Notes: a model not told the origin generated them from the sequence alone. 64,000 nt of DNA from Alkalicoccobacillus porphyridii (GCF_007293315.1 NZ_VLXZ01000003.1:366640-430639), one strand, 5' to 3'. Shown: positions 9,426-18,559, counted from the stretch's first letter. Numbers and translations are program-made.

Positions 9426-10433
9426 AAAGTTCAAAGGAATATCTTTTTCTCTAATAAAATAAATATCTCCGCTACTTCTTGTACAGGCTACATAAAATTT
9501 TCGTAGTGTCTGAGGGGCTAATTCTCCTAATTCATTTTTTACGTATTTCTTAAATGTAGTATCATTTAAAATTATGCAAACATTTTCAAACGTCATACCT
9601 TTAGAGTTCCCCCAATTTTCACCACTTACACTAAACTTACTTGAATTCTGATAAAATAGTTTCTTGATATTATTATTCTCCAGGATCTGTTTAATTTCCT
9701 CAACGTCTATAATGTTCACAATTTCTGATGAATGATCTTTTGCTGATTCTATGTTTATTTCTAAATTAACTTTAATAAAACTGCAGACTGTTGAGGTACA
9801 TCTATAACTTTTTACTAAAGTAGTTGTATCGAAGTAATACCCTGCGTCTCTAATTATTCCCTCATAGTTTGAAAAATTATTATATAAATTTCCTAAATGA
9901 TTTCCTCGTCTACTTGAAGCAAAGGTTGATTGAAAAAAGTCACCTACTAGTGTCACTGGGATTTCTAAATCTTTTAGTGACAGCATCCACTTAAAATCAT
10001 CCGAAGCTAAATCCTGCATTTCATCTATAAAAACCTCATCAAAATATTTATCCATCCTTCTTTTAAAATCCGCAATATTGTCCAATATATATTTTGCCAT
10101 CCTACTATGATATATTTTATTTTTATCTCTAGTAAAAGGACTACGGTATCTAAAATTCGGTAACTCAAAACATATGTCTTTAACAGGATAAGAACATAAT
10201 GGTTTAATAATGAATTTTAATAAAAACTCAAAATATCCATAAACGAATATATTTGAGGGCATATATCCAAACTTTTTAATTATCTTCCCTTTTAAATTCT
10301 CCTGATTTGTAGTTGTATATGTTAGTATTAAACTTTTTTTACCTTCAAACGATAGCTGGTCTATTATATAACTTGTTTTTCCAGCCCCGGCAACCGCATT
10401 AATCACTTTTTTATTATTTAACCCGTAATCCAT
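9414..10433 (-). CDS. Compact UvrD/PcrA-like SF1 helicase, GajB-like
   Basis: The 339-aa protein carries all SF1A motifs: Walker A AGAGKTS (about 15-21), Ia (LTYTTTNQ), II (FIDEMQD), III (VGDFFQST), IV (SYRCTST), V (SKGMTFENV) and VI (YVACTRSS). It is much shorter than PcrA (about 720 aa) or the roughly 490-aa GajB of B. cereus, so the accessory 1B/2B subdomains must be minimal. ATG at 10433 lies inside the end of the upstream OLD gene (16-bp overlap) behind GAGGAA. A tandem OLD-TOPRIM nuclease plus UvrD-like helicase is the hallmark of Gabija anti-phage systems. Confidence 0.85.
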   Translation of the reverse strand: MDYGLNNKKVINAVAGAGKTSYIIDQLSFEGKKSLILTYTTTNQENLKGKIIKKFGYMPSNIFVYGYFEFLLKFIIKPLCSYPVKDICFELPNFRYRSPFTRDKNKIYHSRMAKYILDNIADFKRRMDKYFDEVFIDEMQDLASDDFKWMLSLKDLEIPVTLVGDFFQSTFASSRRGNHLGNLYNNFSNYEGIIRDAGYYFDTTTLVKSYRCTSTVCSFIKVNLEINIESAKDHSSEIVNIIDVEEIKQILENNNIKKLFYQNSSKFSVSGENWGNSKGMTFENVCIILNDTTFKKYVKNELGELAPQTLRKFYVACTRSSGDIYFIREKDIPLNFKKH

Positions 10434-12007
10434 TGAATTGATTCCTCAATATATGGTGGTATTTTAAATTTATCTAAATTGGTCTCAGGATTTTCATCAG
10501 AAAATAAACATAAAAGTCTAAAGGCAGATTCAGCCTTATTATTTAGCATAAAATTTTGAACTCCGTTAGTCATAAATGCAGTAGCTAAGTAATTATCTAC
10601 AAACGAACTGTTGTGTCTATATAAACTTACTTCAAAAGTGTGATTTAAATTATCATCATCTGCAAAAATCTGTACATTTTCCATTTCAAAATCTAAATAG
10701 TTTTTAGTGATATTTTTTTCATAGTCGTGATCATTATCCGTAATAACAACTACTTTTTTATTCAATAATTTAGCTATTTCCAGATACCTTTTGAAAGTCT
10801 TACCTCCACAAGAAATAATAGAGATATCCCTATTATAAGGTTCATCACCTTGCAAGTAATTATAGAACTCATTTAATAAAATATACTCCGCGTCTCCTTC
10901 CACTAAAATAGCCTTTTTGGAGAGAATGAAGTTTAAAACGTTATTATCTGGGGCTTTTTTGAAAAACCCGGCAGTTTCTTTGTCTAATTCATATAAATTC
11001 ATGATACTATTTTCGCTAAAAAAAATTGCATTTTGTAAATCTAATCTTGAAGCAGTCATATTACTATGTGTAGCAATAAATGTTTGTTTTTCATTACCTG
11101 CTGCGATTACTTTATCAATAAGTTTATGCATGTTTAAATAACTTAAATGATTTTCTGGTTCTTCAATTAGAATAATCTCAGAATTTCCTGTGGCGTTTGA
11201 AAGCAAAAATTCGGTGTTAATAAACATCTTTTCTCCCTGACCAAGATTTTTGATCATTATACCTGATTTTTCAACAGTAATATTTTCTTGAAAGCTATCT
11301 TCATTTTCGGTGTTGAGTTTAATTTTTAAATCATCTGTAGGTTCTAAGGCAAACTCCAAATATAAATCATCTGAGAATTTTTGGTTAATATCTCTATATC
11401 TATTGTTGATTCTTTGTCTTAGAGTTCGATCTGTTTTACTTTCATAAATTCGCTTAATATAATCTTTCATTGCATAATTTGAATTTACTTTTGAACTATC
11501 TAGATATGAGTACTTTATAAAGTCTGGATACTTCTTATAACTACTATATGCCCGGTCTGAAAAGGTATAAAATTCAACATTATAATATTCAAAAGGGAAT
11601 ATATTCGTACTTTCTAGTGATTCTTTTATTAAATCTGAATACTCTTCATTCGGACTGATTTGTAACCTTAGTCCATTTTTTTCGTGATTAGCAGAATTTT
11701 TCTTACCGTTAATTTCATGATTAATTACTTCCTCGATTATAAATAATTCAATTTCAATCACTGGTAACATTTCATATTTTTTATCACCATTCATAAATTC
11801 ATTAATTGTATGTATATTAAAAAGATTATGTAAGCCTATTTTCTCTATAGTAGAATAACTGCCACTTAAAACACAGGATATAGCTGATAATACTGATGAT
11901 TTCCCTACTCCATTTTCTCCAATTAAAATATTTCTACCTTTATTAAAAGTTATTACTTGTTCTTTGAATCCTTTGAAATTATGTAGTCTTATTTTCTCAA
12001 TCAACAT
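10418..12007 (-). CDS. Class 2 OLD-family ATPase/TOPRIM nuclease, GajA-like
   Basis: The ABC/SMC-type ATPase half has Walker A GENGVGKSS (about residues 30-38), an LGQGEKMF signature and Walker B ILIEEPENHLS. The C-terminal TOPRIM half has AILVEGDAEY and the DxD site ITDNDHD. At 529 aa it is close to known GajA proteins. The ATG at 12007 is preferred to a GTG two codons upstream because GGAG lies 6 bases before it. It probably forms a complex with the following helicase and nicks or degrades invading DNA when nucleotide levels fall (family knowledge). Base composition is much more AT-rich than the core genes. Confidence 0.88.
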   Translation of the reverse strand: MLIEKIRLHNFKGFKEQVITFNKGRNILIGENGVGKSSVLSAISCVLSGSYSTIEKIGLHNLFNIHTINEFMNGDKKYEMLPVIEIELFIIEEVINHEINGKKNSANHEKNGLRLQISPNEEYSDLIKESLESTNIFPFEYYNVEFYTFSDRAYSSYKKYPDFIKYSYLDSSKVNSNYAMKDYIKRIYESKTDRTLRQRINNRYRDINQKFSDDLYLEFALEPTDDLKIKLNTENEDSFQENITVEKSGIMIKNLGQGEKMFINTEFLLSNATGNSEIILIEEPENHLSYLNMHKLIDKVIAAGNEKQTFIATHSNMTASRLDLQNAIFFSENSIMNLYELDKETAGFFKKAPDNNVLNFILSKKAILVEGDAEYILLNEFYNYLQGDEPYNRDISIISCGGKTFKRYLEIAKLLNKKVVVITDNDHDYEKNITKNYLDFEMENVQIFADDDNLNHTFEVSLYRHNSSFVDNYLATAFMTNGVQNFMLNNKAESAFRLLCLFSDENPETNLDKFKIPPYIEESIQWITG

Positions 12008-12085
12008 ATTCACTCCAAATTAGTTATTAATCCCCTAACAAAACTCACTCAATTTCATTTTTGATCTCAAAATATCTAAGTAGAA

Positions 12086-13111
12086 TTATTCCACTGCATG
12101 ATCTAACATCCAAACTTTCTTAATAGGAATTTCTTTCTTAATCTCATCACTGATATTTTCGTAATTTTCAAATAACTCTCGGATGATTATTTTAGAATCC
12201 CATAGTCGAACCTTAAAAAACTGTTTAGGAATTTCCTTTGTAACTGAAGACTTAAAACCACTCCATGAAACTAACAAACCAAAATCTGCACTATAATTGC
12301 TCATTGTACCTATTAATTGATCTAATGTCGGTCTATCGAGTGGTGTATCAGATGTCTTTACTTGCACACAAATTTTGGGATCGCCAAACCCTAGTGTATT
12401 AGAAGCTGCTAATATATCTACACCATGGTCTGCTCCCTCTGGACTTCTAAAAGTCGTAAATCCTTTTGCCTTTAAAATTTCCTCAACCAAGTTCTCCATC
12501 TTATGACCCTGAAATCGTTGAATAATCCTCTCAGAAATCTGATCATAGATATATTCCTCTAAATCAACGGAAACTGATTCCTCGTTCTCTTCAACTAATT
12601 CCTTTACATTCTTTTTCTTGGGAACATACCAGTTATTATTATACATTTCTTTAATTCTTTCTTCTGCATTATTTCTATGTATTTTACATACCGTCATAAA
12701 TGCACCTAATGAATATAAAATGTCTTGATCAAAACGATCCCTTGGGATATCTTTTGATACCCACTTAATTTCACGGTAATGATAATATGGGCTTCCAAGT
12801 GATTCATCATATACGTAGTTACCAGAAACTTCACCAATGTGAATTGTTCGACTAAATTTTGAAGGTAAAATTACCAAATCACCCTTTTTCATTGAATGTG
12901 CGATCGGCCAAATTTGTGAGGCCCAGTTAATTGCCGTTTTCTCTTTATCCAAATCATAGTGTTTAATTAACCTTCTATATAGGGTTTCCTTTGATTCAAT
13001 CCCTTTTAAATTTATATTAAGTCTATCCCAAGTAAGATAGATTCTTTCATCCTCAAGGAACTTATTCTCAAACTCCCCTTGTTTACCTGCACGAAATAAC
13101 CAAATTGTCAT
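12086..13111 (-). CDS. Mrr-like type IV restriction endonuclease with PUA/EVE-like N-terminal domain
   Basis: The 341-aa protein starts at ATG 13111 behind GGAG. Residues about 1-160 resemble the PUA/EVE-like reader of modified bases found in restriction proteins (MKKGDLVILPSK, IGEVSGNY, YHYREIKWV, SLGAFMTVCKI). Residues about 200-320 are an Mrr-type PD-(D/E)xK domain: GHKMENLVEEILKAKGF, then GADHGVDI and CVQVK, giving the D…QxK catalytic set. It is the first gene of the minus-strand defence operon, 78 bp before the OLD gene. Predicted to cut DNA with modified cytosine or adenine; the exact target is unknown. Confidence 0.85.
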   Translation of the reverse strand: MTIWLFRAGKQGEFENKFLEDERIYLTWDRLNINLKGIESKETLYRRLIKHYDLDKEKTAINWASQIWPIAHSMKKGDLVILPSKFSRTIHIGEVSGNYVYDESLGSPYYHYREIKWVSKDIPRDRFDQDILYSLGAFMTVCKIHRNNAEERIKEMYNNNWYVPKKKNVKELVEENEESVSVDLEEYIYDQISERIIQRFQGHKMENLVEEILKAKGFTTFRSPEGADHGVDILAASNTLGFGDPKICVQVKTSDTPLDRPTLDQLIGTMSNYSADFGLLVSWSGFKSSVTKEIPKQFFKVRLWDSKIIIRELFENYENISDEIKKEIPIKKVWMLDHAVE

Positions 13112-13295
13112 AAAACTCAACTCCTTATAGTTAGAAAAAATAAGACGCTTTGATTAGAATCTCCATTATCCTAATCATACCTATCCACTTTAATAAATGA
13201 ATATCTCATATATTAATTCTTCATACATATTTAAAAACCTGTTACCTTTTGTAGTCATACCTTATATATCGACATATAAAGTATTTTTTCACTTA

Positions 13296-13328
13296 AAAAA
13301 AAAGACCTGTATAATTACAGATCTTTTT
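13296..13328 (-). terminator. Terminator of the SDR gene
   Basis: AAAAAGACCTGTA / TACAGATCTTTTT forms a stem with a 3-4 base loop 27 bases after the dehydrogenase stop; the minus strand gives a T-run. Confidence 0.75.
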
Positions 13329-13354
13329 AGTACATAAATTAGAACAATATTCAA

Positions 13355-14095
13355 TTACTGCGCCGTATACCCACCATCAACAATCAAGCTGTTCCCAGTC
13401 ATATAAGAAGAATCATCAGAAGCCATAAATAATACTGCTTTTGCCATTTCATCAGCTAAGCCAAGACGTTTCATTGGTGTCATTTCAGATAACGTCTGTT
13501 TGCTTTCTTCAGGAATGATTGGCGTATCAATAAAGCCTGGGCATAGTGAGTTCACACGAATGTTCTTATCTGCATACTCAAGGGCTAGAGAACGAGTTAA
13601 GTTCACCACCCCGCCTTTTGCTGCGTTATATGCTGCTGAACCAGGTGATCCAACCCATCCGTACATAGAAGCTGTATTCACAATCGTACCGCCGCCAGTC
13701 TTTAGCATTTCACGGATCGCTTCACGTGCGACTAAGAAGACGCCATCTAAATCGACATTCACCGTGTTGCGCCATTCGGAGTACTCAAGATCATGGGTTG
13801 GGTGAACACGACCAATTCCTGCATTATTAAAAACAACATCTACTGTTCCAAATGCTTCAACCGTTTGTTTGAAGACATTTGCCACTTCTTCTTCACTCGT
13901 AATATTTGCTTTGATAAAAAGAGCCTCTGCCTTAAGCGTTTTCAATTCCTCTTCAAACACTTTGCCCTTCTCTTCATTTAAATCAACTAGAACCACCTTG
14001 GCTCCTTCTTTAACAAATAACTTTGCAGTCGCTGCTCCGATTCCAGATGCACCACCTGTAATCACGGCTACTTTATCCTGTAATTTACCCATCAT
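13355..14095 (-). CDS. Short-chain dehydrogenase/reductase
   Basis: This 246-aa classical SDR has the NAD(P)-binding TGGASGIG motif near residue 15, an acidic residue after strand 2 (VDLNEEKG, favouring NAD), NNAG, a catalytic Ser in NTASMYG, and YNAAK. The C-terminus has the usual GNSLIVDGGYTAQ. The substrate is unknown; such enzymes often oxidise sugars or alcohols. It is divergent from a TetR regulator across a region with repeated TGTCTA/TAGACA half-sites, so that regulator probably controls it. Two adjacent ATGs both fit the AGGGGGA ribosome-binding site. Confidence 0.85.
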   Translation of the reverse strand: MMGKLQDKVAVITGGASGIGAATAKLFVKEGAKVVLVDLNEEKGKVFEEELKTLKAEALFIKANITSEEEVANVFKQTVEAFGTVDVVFNNAGIGRVHPTHDLEYSEWRNTVNVDLDGVFLVAREAIREMLKTGGGTIVNTASMYGWVGSPGSAAYNAAKGGVVNLTRSLALEYADKNIRVNSLCPGFIDTPIIPEESKQTLSEMTPMKRLGLADEMAKAVLFMASDDSSYMTGNSLIVDGGYTAQ

Positions 14096-14130
14096 AAATT
14101 CCCCCTGTTAGCTGAATTGTATTAGCACAT

Positions 14131-14268
14131 TTTAGACATGTATAATAGATGGTATCTACTATTCGTGCTGTTCTTATTCATTTAAATTGTACTCTTTTGT
14201 TCACATGTAACAATCAGTAAGTTATGACGAAATGTCTAGTAGATAGACACTTATAAGAAAACTGTCTA
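14131..14268. promoter_or_regulatory. Divergent promoter region with TetR-type operators
   Basis: A perfect inverted repeat TGTCTA-5-TAGACA lies at 14233-14249. A TTTTAGACA half-site occurs near 14130 and its mirror TGTCTAAAA near 14263. The symmetric arrangement between the SDR and tetR genes suggests autoregulated, shared control. Confidence 0.6.
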
Positions 14269-14288
14269 AAATCAAAGGAGATTTTTTT

Positions 14289-14897
14289 ATGAACCATGAA
14301 AACACAACCCCATCCCAACGACAAAATCGAACCAAAATCCATCTACAGCATGCCTTCATTGAACTCATCAAAGAAATCGGCTACCATGCCGTCACCGTAA
14401 AAGATATCGTCACACGCGCCGCTTATAACCGCAGTACATTCTATGTTCATTACAAGGATAAAATAGACTTAGCTGAAGACCTGCTCGTCTCCATGCTTCA
14501 AGGATTAGAAACAGCCGTAGGCAAACCCTATACACCAGGTCAAACAGTCTATACAGACAAGCTAGGTAGCCCGTCCTTCCATATCGTTTCCTATATCTAT
14601 ACCAATCGAGAGTTCTTCACGTTAATCAAATTCGAAGACACATTACCAGGCCTACACACACGCCTCCCGCAAACGATCTTAAAGATTTATAAGGAGCAAT
14701 TTGAATTTGAAACCATTAATCACACACCAGTCAATATGGAGTATTTTGAACGATACACCGCCTATGGGTTTTACGGATTGTTGAAGCTTTGGATTAAGGA
14801 AGATTTTAGGGAGAGTCAAGAGGTGTTTATTCAGGAAGTAATTGAATTGACGAAGACGCATATGCATTCGTTTAGGTATGTTGGGGGAATAGATTAG
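14289..14897 (+). CDS. TetR/AcrR family regulator
   Basis: A 202-aa protein with an N-terminal helix-turn-helix (HLQHAFIELIKEIGYHAVTV then AAYNRSTFYVHYKDK, about 20-65) and a C-terminal TetR_C-type ligand domain of the DhaS/YfiR sort. ATG follows AAAGGAG. It is divergent from the SDR gene. Codons for residues about 79-92 are duplicated 1.4 kb downstream as a non-coding scrap (see 15968-16008). Confidence 0.85.
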   Translation: MNHENTTPSQRQNRTKIHLQHAFIELIKEIGYHAVTVKDIVTRAAYNRSTFYVHYKDKIDLAEDLLVSMLQGLETAVGKPYTPGQTVYTDKLGSPSFHIVSYIYTNREFFTLIKFEDTLPGLHTRLPQTILKIYKEQFEFETINHTPVNMEYFERYTAYGFYGLLKLWIKEDFRESQEVFIQEVIELTKTHMHSFRYVGGID

Positions 14898-15017
14898 GAT
14901 AGGCTTCACGGCCAATTCATATTTAGAGCAATTATATACCTTCTTGTTAAATAGAAGTTAGACAAGTAAGTATAACAATATTTATATTAAATTAGTAATA
15001 AGTAAAAGGAGATAACT

Positions 15018-15923
15018 ATGCGTGTGACATTTGAAGAAAAAACTTATGAAAGCTATTTTAATAACGAATTAGACAATCGTTCCAAAATTTATTTTCCTCC
15101 AGGGCAATATCAAGAAGGCTTTTTAGGCTTCGATTCATCAGCTTTTACAGAAGATATAGAACTCTGGCGTTATTTGGGTCATCCATGGTTACCCAATTTG
15201 CCGTTTGAGGGCATAAAACTTAGAAGGATTGCTGATGAAATGGAACATTTTTTGAGTATTAAGATTCGAAATATGCCATCCATAAGTGTTAATCTCTTGT
15301 TTCAATATAAGAAACCAGAGTACATAACAACTAGTTTGGGTAAGGAATGGAATAAATGGAGTCAACCATACTATAGATACGAAATTTATAGAGAGCAGCA
15401 AGAACTTTTAATGAATATTCATTCTAAGCTAGGAGATAGAGTTCTAGTCATCTATGCTTCACCTGCTTTGCTATCTAATGATGAGCTCGTAAATGCTCAT
15501 ATGAATAGAAAAATTATAGAATTTTCAAATTTCCGGAAAGCATCTGAATTAAATACTCATCACAGAAATACATATATAAAAGCTGGTAACTATTCTATAG
15601 CTTGTAGTGACCCTGAATTTTTAGATAATTTCGATCTCATTAATGAAATTAATAATTTTAAAAGAAGTAAAACTGATATGGATTTAAACAATATTGATAT
15701 TATAAATAACTTTAGAAATAGTTTAATAGAATTAATTAATAAAGATCTATATATCTCAAATTCTTTTAACAAGTTAAATGAGAAGATTAGTGAATTCCAA
15801 AACCATGAATTACTATATACCTTTTTAGTCTTAAAAAATTTTAGATTGTTAACTGGTATGCAATGGGTTATTAAATTTGAAGATGAAGAGAAATTCAAAA
15901 AAAAAAGAATTCATATCAAATAG
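15018..15923 (+). CDS. Unknown protein, possible PD-(D/E)xK-type nuclease
   Basis: The 301-aa protein is not recognised with certainty. ATG follows AAAAGGAGATA, so translation is likely. The first 30-45 residues contain PPGQYQEGFLGFDSSAF, and about 60 residues later comes NLLFQYKKPEY. The D … QxK spacing, with a predicted strand before QYK and a later strand VLVIYASPALL, resembles a PD-(D/E)xK core (inference). The last 100 residues are Asn/Ile/Lys-rich and helical. Composition is far more AT-rich than tetR beside it, and it stands alone between tetR and a tetR scrap. These features suggest a horizontally acquired defence-type gene. Confidence 0.7.
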   Translation: MRVTFEEKTYESYFNNELDNRSKIYFPPGQYQEGFLGFDSSAFTEDIELWRYLGHPWLPNLPFEGIKLRRIADEMEHFLSIKIRNMPSISVNLLFQYKKPEYITTSLGKEWNKWSQPYYRYEIYREQQELLMNIHSKLGDRVLVIYASPALLSNDELVNAHMNRKIIEFSNFRKASELNTHHRNTYIKAGNYSIACSDPEFLDNFDLINEINNFKRSKTDMDLNNIDIINNFRNSLIELINKDLYISNSFNKLNEKISEFQNHELLYTFLVLKNFRLLTGMQWVIKFEDEEKFKKKRIHIK

Positions 15924-15967
15924 GTTTATACAATAATTTTAGTATGTATAATGTATGAATATTACAT

Positions 15968-16008
15968 AAACCCTATACACCAGGTCAAAAAGTCTATACA
16001 GCCAAGCT
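15968..16008 (+). repeat. 41-bp duplicated fragment of tetR
   Basis: This non-coding segment matches positions 14523-14563 inside tetR at 39 of 41 bases, in the same orientation. Similarity fades on both sides. It marks the right border of the 301-aa gene insertion. The rest of 15924-16193 shows no other feature. Confidence 0.85.
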
Positions 16009-16193
16009 TGACGTTCCTTATATTAATTGTCTCATTATACTTTTTTAGAAATTCTTATCATTCACTTTAAAAATAATTTCAGCTACATTAGAAAAGGAGC
16101 AAGCGAAATATCTTGTTCACCTACTCTAAATTATAATCATTTAATAAATTCTTCATTTTACTTTAATTGGTTTTGTACTATAAAAAACCTCAT

Positions 16194-16673
16194 TTACTTA
16201 TGGTAAGGCTCACCCCTCATAATCCTAAACCCCCTATACACCTGCTCCACCAAAATCAATCGCATCAACTGATGTGGAAACGTCATTTTAGAAAACGACA
16301 ATTTCTCATTCGACCGATTCAGAACTTCATCCGACAATCCCAACGATCCACCAATCACATAGCAAATCTTACTCTTCCCATAAAGGGCAAGCTGATTAAG
16401 ATTCGCTGCTAACTGTTCGGAGGTTAGCATCTGGCCTTCAATCGCGAGGGCGATGACGTGGGCGTCTTGGGGGATTTTGGTGAGGAGGCGATCTCCTTCT
16501 TTTTGTTTGATGATGCGCATGTCTTCTGGGCTGAGATTCTCGGGTGCTTTTTCGTCGGGGACTTCGGTGATGGTGATTTTGGCGTAGGCACCGAGGCGTT
16601 TGGTGTATTCGTCGATGCCTTGTTTGAGGTATTTTTCTTTTAGTTTGCCGACTGTTAGAATTGAGATATTCAC
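16194..16673 (-). CDS. rlmH: 23S rRNA pseudouridine-1915 N3-methyltransferase
   Basis: This 159-aa SPOUT-fold enzyme is the normal length of RlmH. It has the N-terminal [33 protein letters not shown], the cofactor loop [11 protein letters not shown] and the C-terminal [14 protein letters not shown]. It methylates the pseudouridine at position 1915 in helix 69 of the ribosome. It is last of the leftward genes downstream of the Wal region, as in other bacilli. Confidence 0.95.
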   Translation of the reverse strand: MNISILTVGKLKEKYLKQGIDEYTKRLGAYAKITITEVPDEKAPENLSPEDMRIIKQKEGDRLLTKIPQDAHVIALAIEGQMLTSEQLAANLNQLALYGKSKICYVIGGSLGLSDEVLNRSNEKLSFSKMTFPHQLMRLILVEQVYRGFRIMRGEPYHK

Positions 16674-16742
16674 AGTGTTGAAAACTCCTTTTTATATGTT
16701 ATCCACAGAACTTATCCACATATACACATTGTGGGTATCTGA

Positions 16743-16901
16743 TTATTTCGTTACGGAGTAAATGGCTTGTTTTTTGCAGAAGCTGCAGGCTGTGGATAAG
16801 GCTTGTTCTGATGTAAGCTTTTCCATGACCGGGAAGACTTCATTTTCGTCGACAACGACGTCGAGTGCGAGCTCAATGTGCTCGTCGCATGCGTAATACA
16901 T
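16743..16901 (-). CDS. yyzF: Small CxxH/CxxC protein (YyzF-like)
   Basis: A 52-aa ORF starting at ATG 16901 behind AAAGGACGG. It carries ACDEH near the N-terminus and CSFCKKQA near the C-terminus, the two metal-binding halves of the CxxH/CxxC family that sits between the HtrA protease and rlmH in Bacillus. It probably binds zinc; the function is unknown. One DnaA box lies within its coding sequence. Confidence 0.88.
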   Translation of the reverse strand: MYYACDEHIELALDVVVDENEVFPVMEKLTSEQALSTACSFCKKQAIYSVTK

Positions 16902-16996
16902 AGATGATCCGTCCTTTCGTTTTCATGGCTATTATATCATAGGTTGAAGGTTGTTCCCACAGGCTGTGGATATGTGTGGATAACCTTTTACACAGG

Positions 16997-17033
16997 AAAA
17001 AAGCAGTGCCTGTTGATAGGTCACTGCTTTTTT
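16997..17033 (-). terminator. Terminator of the HtrA-type protease gene
   Basis: AAAAAAGCAGTG pairs with CACTGCTTTTTT, about 14 bases beyond the protease stop, with T-runs on either strand. Confidence 0.85.
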
Positions 17034-17046
17034 GTGGATAGCTGTA

Positions 17047-18324
17047 TTAGAAGCTTTGTGGTTCTTGTAATTGAACGTCGATTTCTTGTTGTTCGCCGTC
17101 TCTATAGAGAGAAACGGTAACTGTGTCTCCTACTGCTTTATCGGTGTAGAGGAAGCGACGTAGGTCGGCGCCATCTGCTAGCTCTTCTCCGTCAATGGAG
17201 ATGATGACATCATATTCCTGTAAGCCCGCACTGGCTGCTGATGAGTTAGGTGCAACACTTGTGATCACAACTCCATCTTCTACATCCTCAGGCAGGTTCA
17301 ATGTGCCTGTGCGGTGCTGAACCGGAATTTCAGAGAGGGAGCGAATGCCGACACCTAGCTGCGGACGTTTCACTTCTCCAAAGGTTTCAAGATCATTAAT
17401 GATTGGTTCTGCTACCGCTGTTGGGATGGCAAAGCCAATGCCTTCGACTGCGCTTTGAGCAATTTTCATCGAATTGATGCCAATCACTTCACCGTTAATG
17501 TTAATCAATGCGCCACCGCTGTTCCCTGGGTTAATGGCTGCATCGGTTTGCAGTACCTCTGCATTCCAGTCTGGTGTGCCGTCGCCGTTAATATCAACCG
17601 GGATGCTTCGTTCAGTGGCACTGATAATCCCTTGGGTTACAGAGCTTGCAAAGCTTTGACCAAGTGGGTTCCCAATGGCAATCGCTGGTTCGCCGGCACG
17701 TAGGCTTTCGGAATTTCCGAAGGTCGCTACGGTATCAACATGCTCATCGTCAATTTCAAGCACGGCAAGGTCAGTAATTTCGTCTGCACCTAAAAGCTGT
17801 GCAGGGACCTCTGTGCCGTCTGTTAGCGTGACGGTAATTTCATTTGCGCCTTCGATGACGTGATTATTGGTGACTACATAGGCCTGGCCGCCTTCTTTTT
17901 TGTAGATGACGCCAGAGCCTGTGCCTTCTGCAACCTCTTCACTAAAGAGGTCTCCCTGGTGGCGGTTGGAAACGCCCACCACTGCATCCGAGACATTTTC
18001 GACTGCATCGGTGACGCCAGAGCTGACGTTCAGGTTAATGGCTTGATTTGAATTCTCTTCTCCCGTTGAGAGTAGGGAACCGCCTGTTTCTTCAGTAGGG
18101 GTACCAGACTGCGTATCATCCGGTAGCAAGCCGAGGCTTGAAAGCGCTGGTGTGGAAAAGACAACAATCAGCCCGCCGAGTACTGCACCGGCAAAAGCCG
18201 AAGCTCCTGCGACGCGTTTAAGACCCTTTGGTTTACGTGTCCTGTGCTGTGGCTCTTTATAACTTGGTTCATTTGAATAAGTAGGTCTGTTGCGATTTGG
18301 GTCTTGAGAATCATAATAGCCCAT
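17047..18324 (-). CDS. yyxA: HtrA-like membrane-anchored serine protease
   Basis: A 425-aa DegP/HtrA family protein. A short cytoplasmic Pro/Arg-rich start is followed by one membrane helix (about 40-65) and a trypsin-like domain with His in VTNNHVIEGA, Asp in TDLAVLEI and Ser in INPGNSGGAL. One PDZ domain is at the end (ASAGLQEYDVIISIDG). It degrades misfolded exported proteins outside the membrane. In B. subtilis the same gene (yyxA/htrC) follows walJ directly; here it is separated by about 3 kb. ATG follows AAAGGGGCAACAC. Confidence 0.92.
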   Translation of the reverse strand: MGYYDSQDPNRNRPTYSNEPSYKEPQHRTRKPKGLKRVAGASAFAGAVLGGLIVVFSTPALSSLGLLPDDTQSGTPTEETGGSLLSTGEENSNQAINLNVSSGVTDAVENVSDAVVGVSNRHQGDLFSEEVAEGTGSGVIYKKEGGQAYVVTNNHVIEGANEITVTLTDGTEVPAQLLGADEITDLAVLEIDDEHVDTVATFGNSESLRAGEPAIAIGNPLGQSFASSVTQGIISATERSIPVDINGDGTPDWNAEVLQTDAAINPGNSGGALININGEVIGINSMKIAQSAVEGIGFAIPTAVAEPIINDLETFGEVKRPQLGVGIRSLSEIPVQHRTGTLNLPEDVEDGVVITSVAPNSSAASAGLQEYDVIISIDGEELADGADLRRFLYTDKAVGDTVTVSLYRDGEQQEIDVQLQEPQSF

Positions 18325-18559
18325 ATGTGTTGCCCCTTTCTTTCTCCGTGGGGAGGTTAGTGTGTTGCTTTGAACTTATTATAACGCTTTTGTACCGCGG
18401 GTCTAGTGGCCTGGTCTCTTTTCGACTATTTTTTATAGAGATTAGTTAATTTGCGTCAAATTTGACGCGAATTTATGTAAATAGACGCAAAGTCGCGGTG
18501 AGGCTTTTGCCCTAAGAGGCACATCAATCTATCTTCATAATTCCACATATGTGGAAGGA

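Larger units (their letters stand above)
16699..17041. promoter_or_regulatory. DnaA-box cluster outside oriC
   Basis: Four perfect TTATCCACA boxes are present: 16699-16707 and 16712-16720 on the plus strand, 16791-16799 and 16975-16983 on the minus strand. Two one-mismatch boxes lie at 16965-16973 and 17033-17041. The cluster spans rlmH-htrC and is about 36 kb left of dnaA. B. subtilis has oriC-proximal DnaA-box clusters, one near yydA (rlmH) as I recall, which titrate DnaA. Confidence 0.75.

Noticed and set aside
9390..16010. Prophage or integrative element
   Set aside because: No integrase, phage structural genes or att repeats; only the short tetR duplication marks a border.
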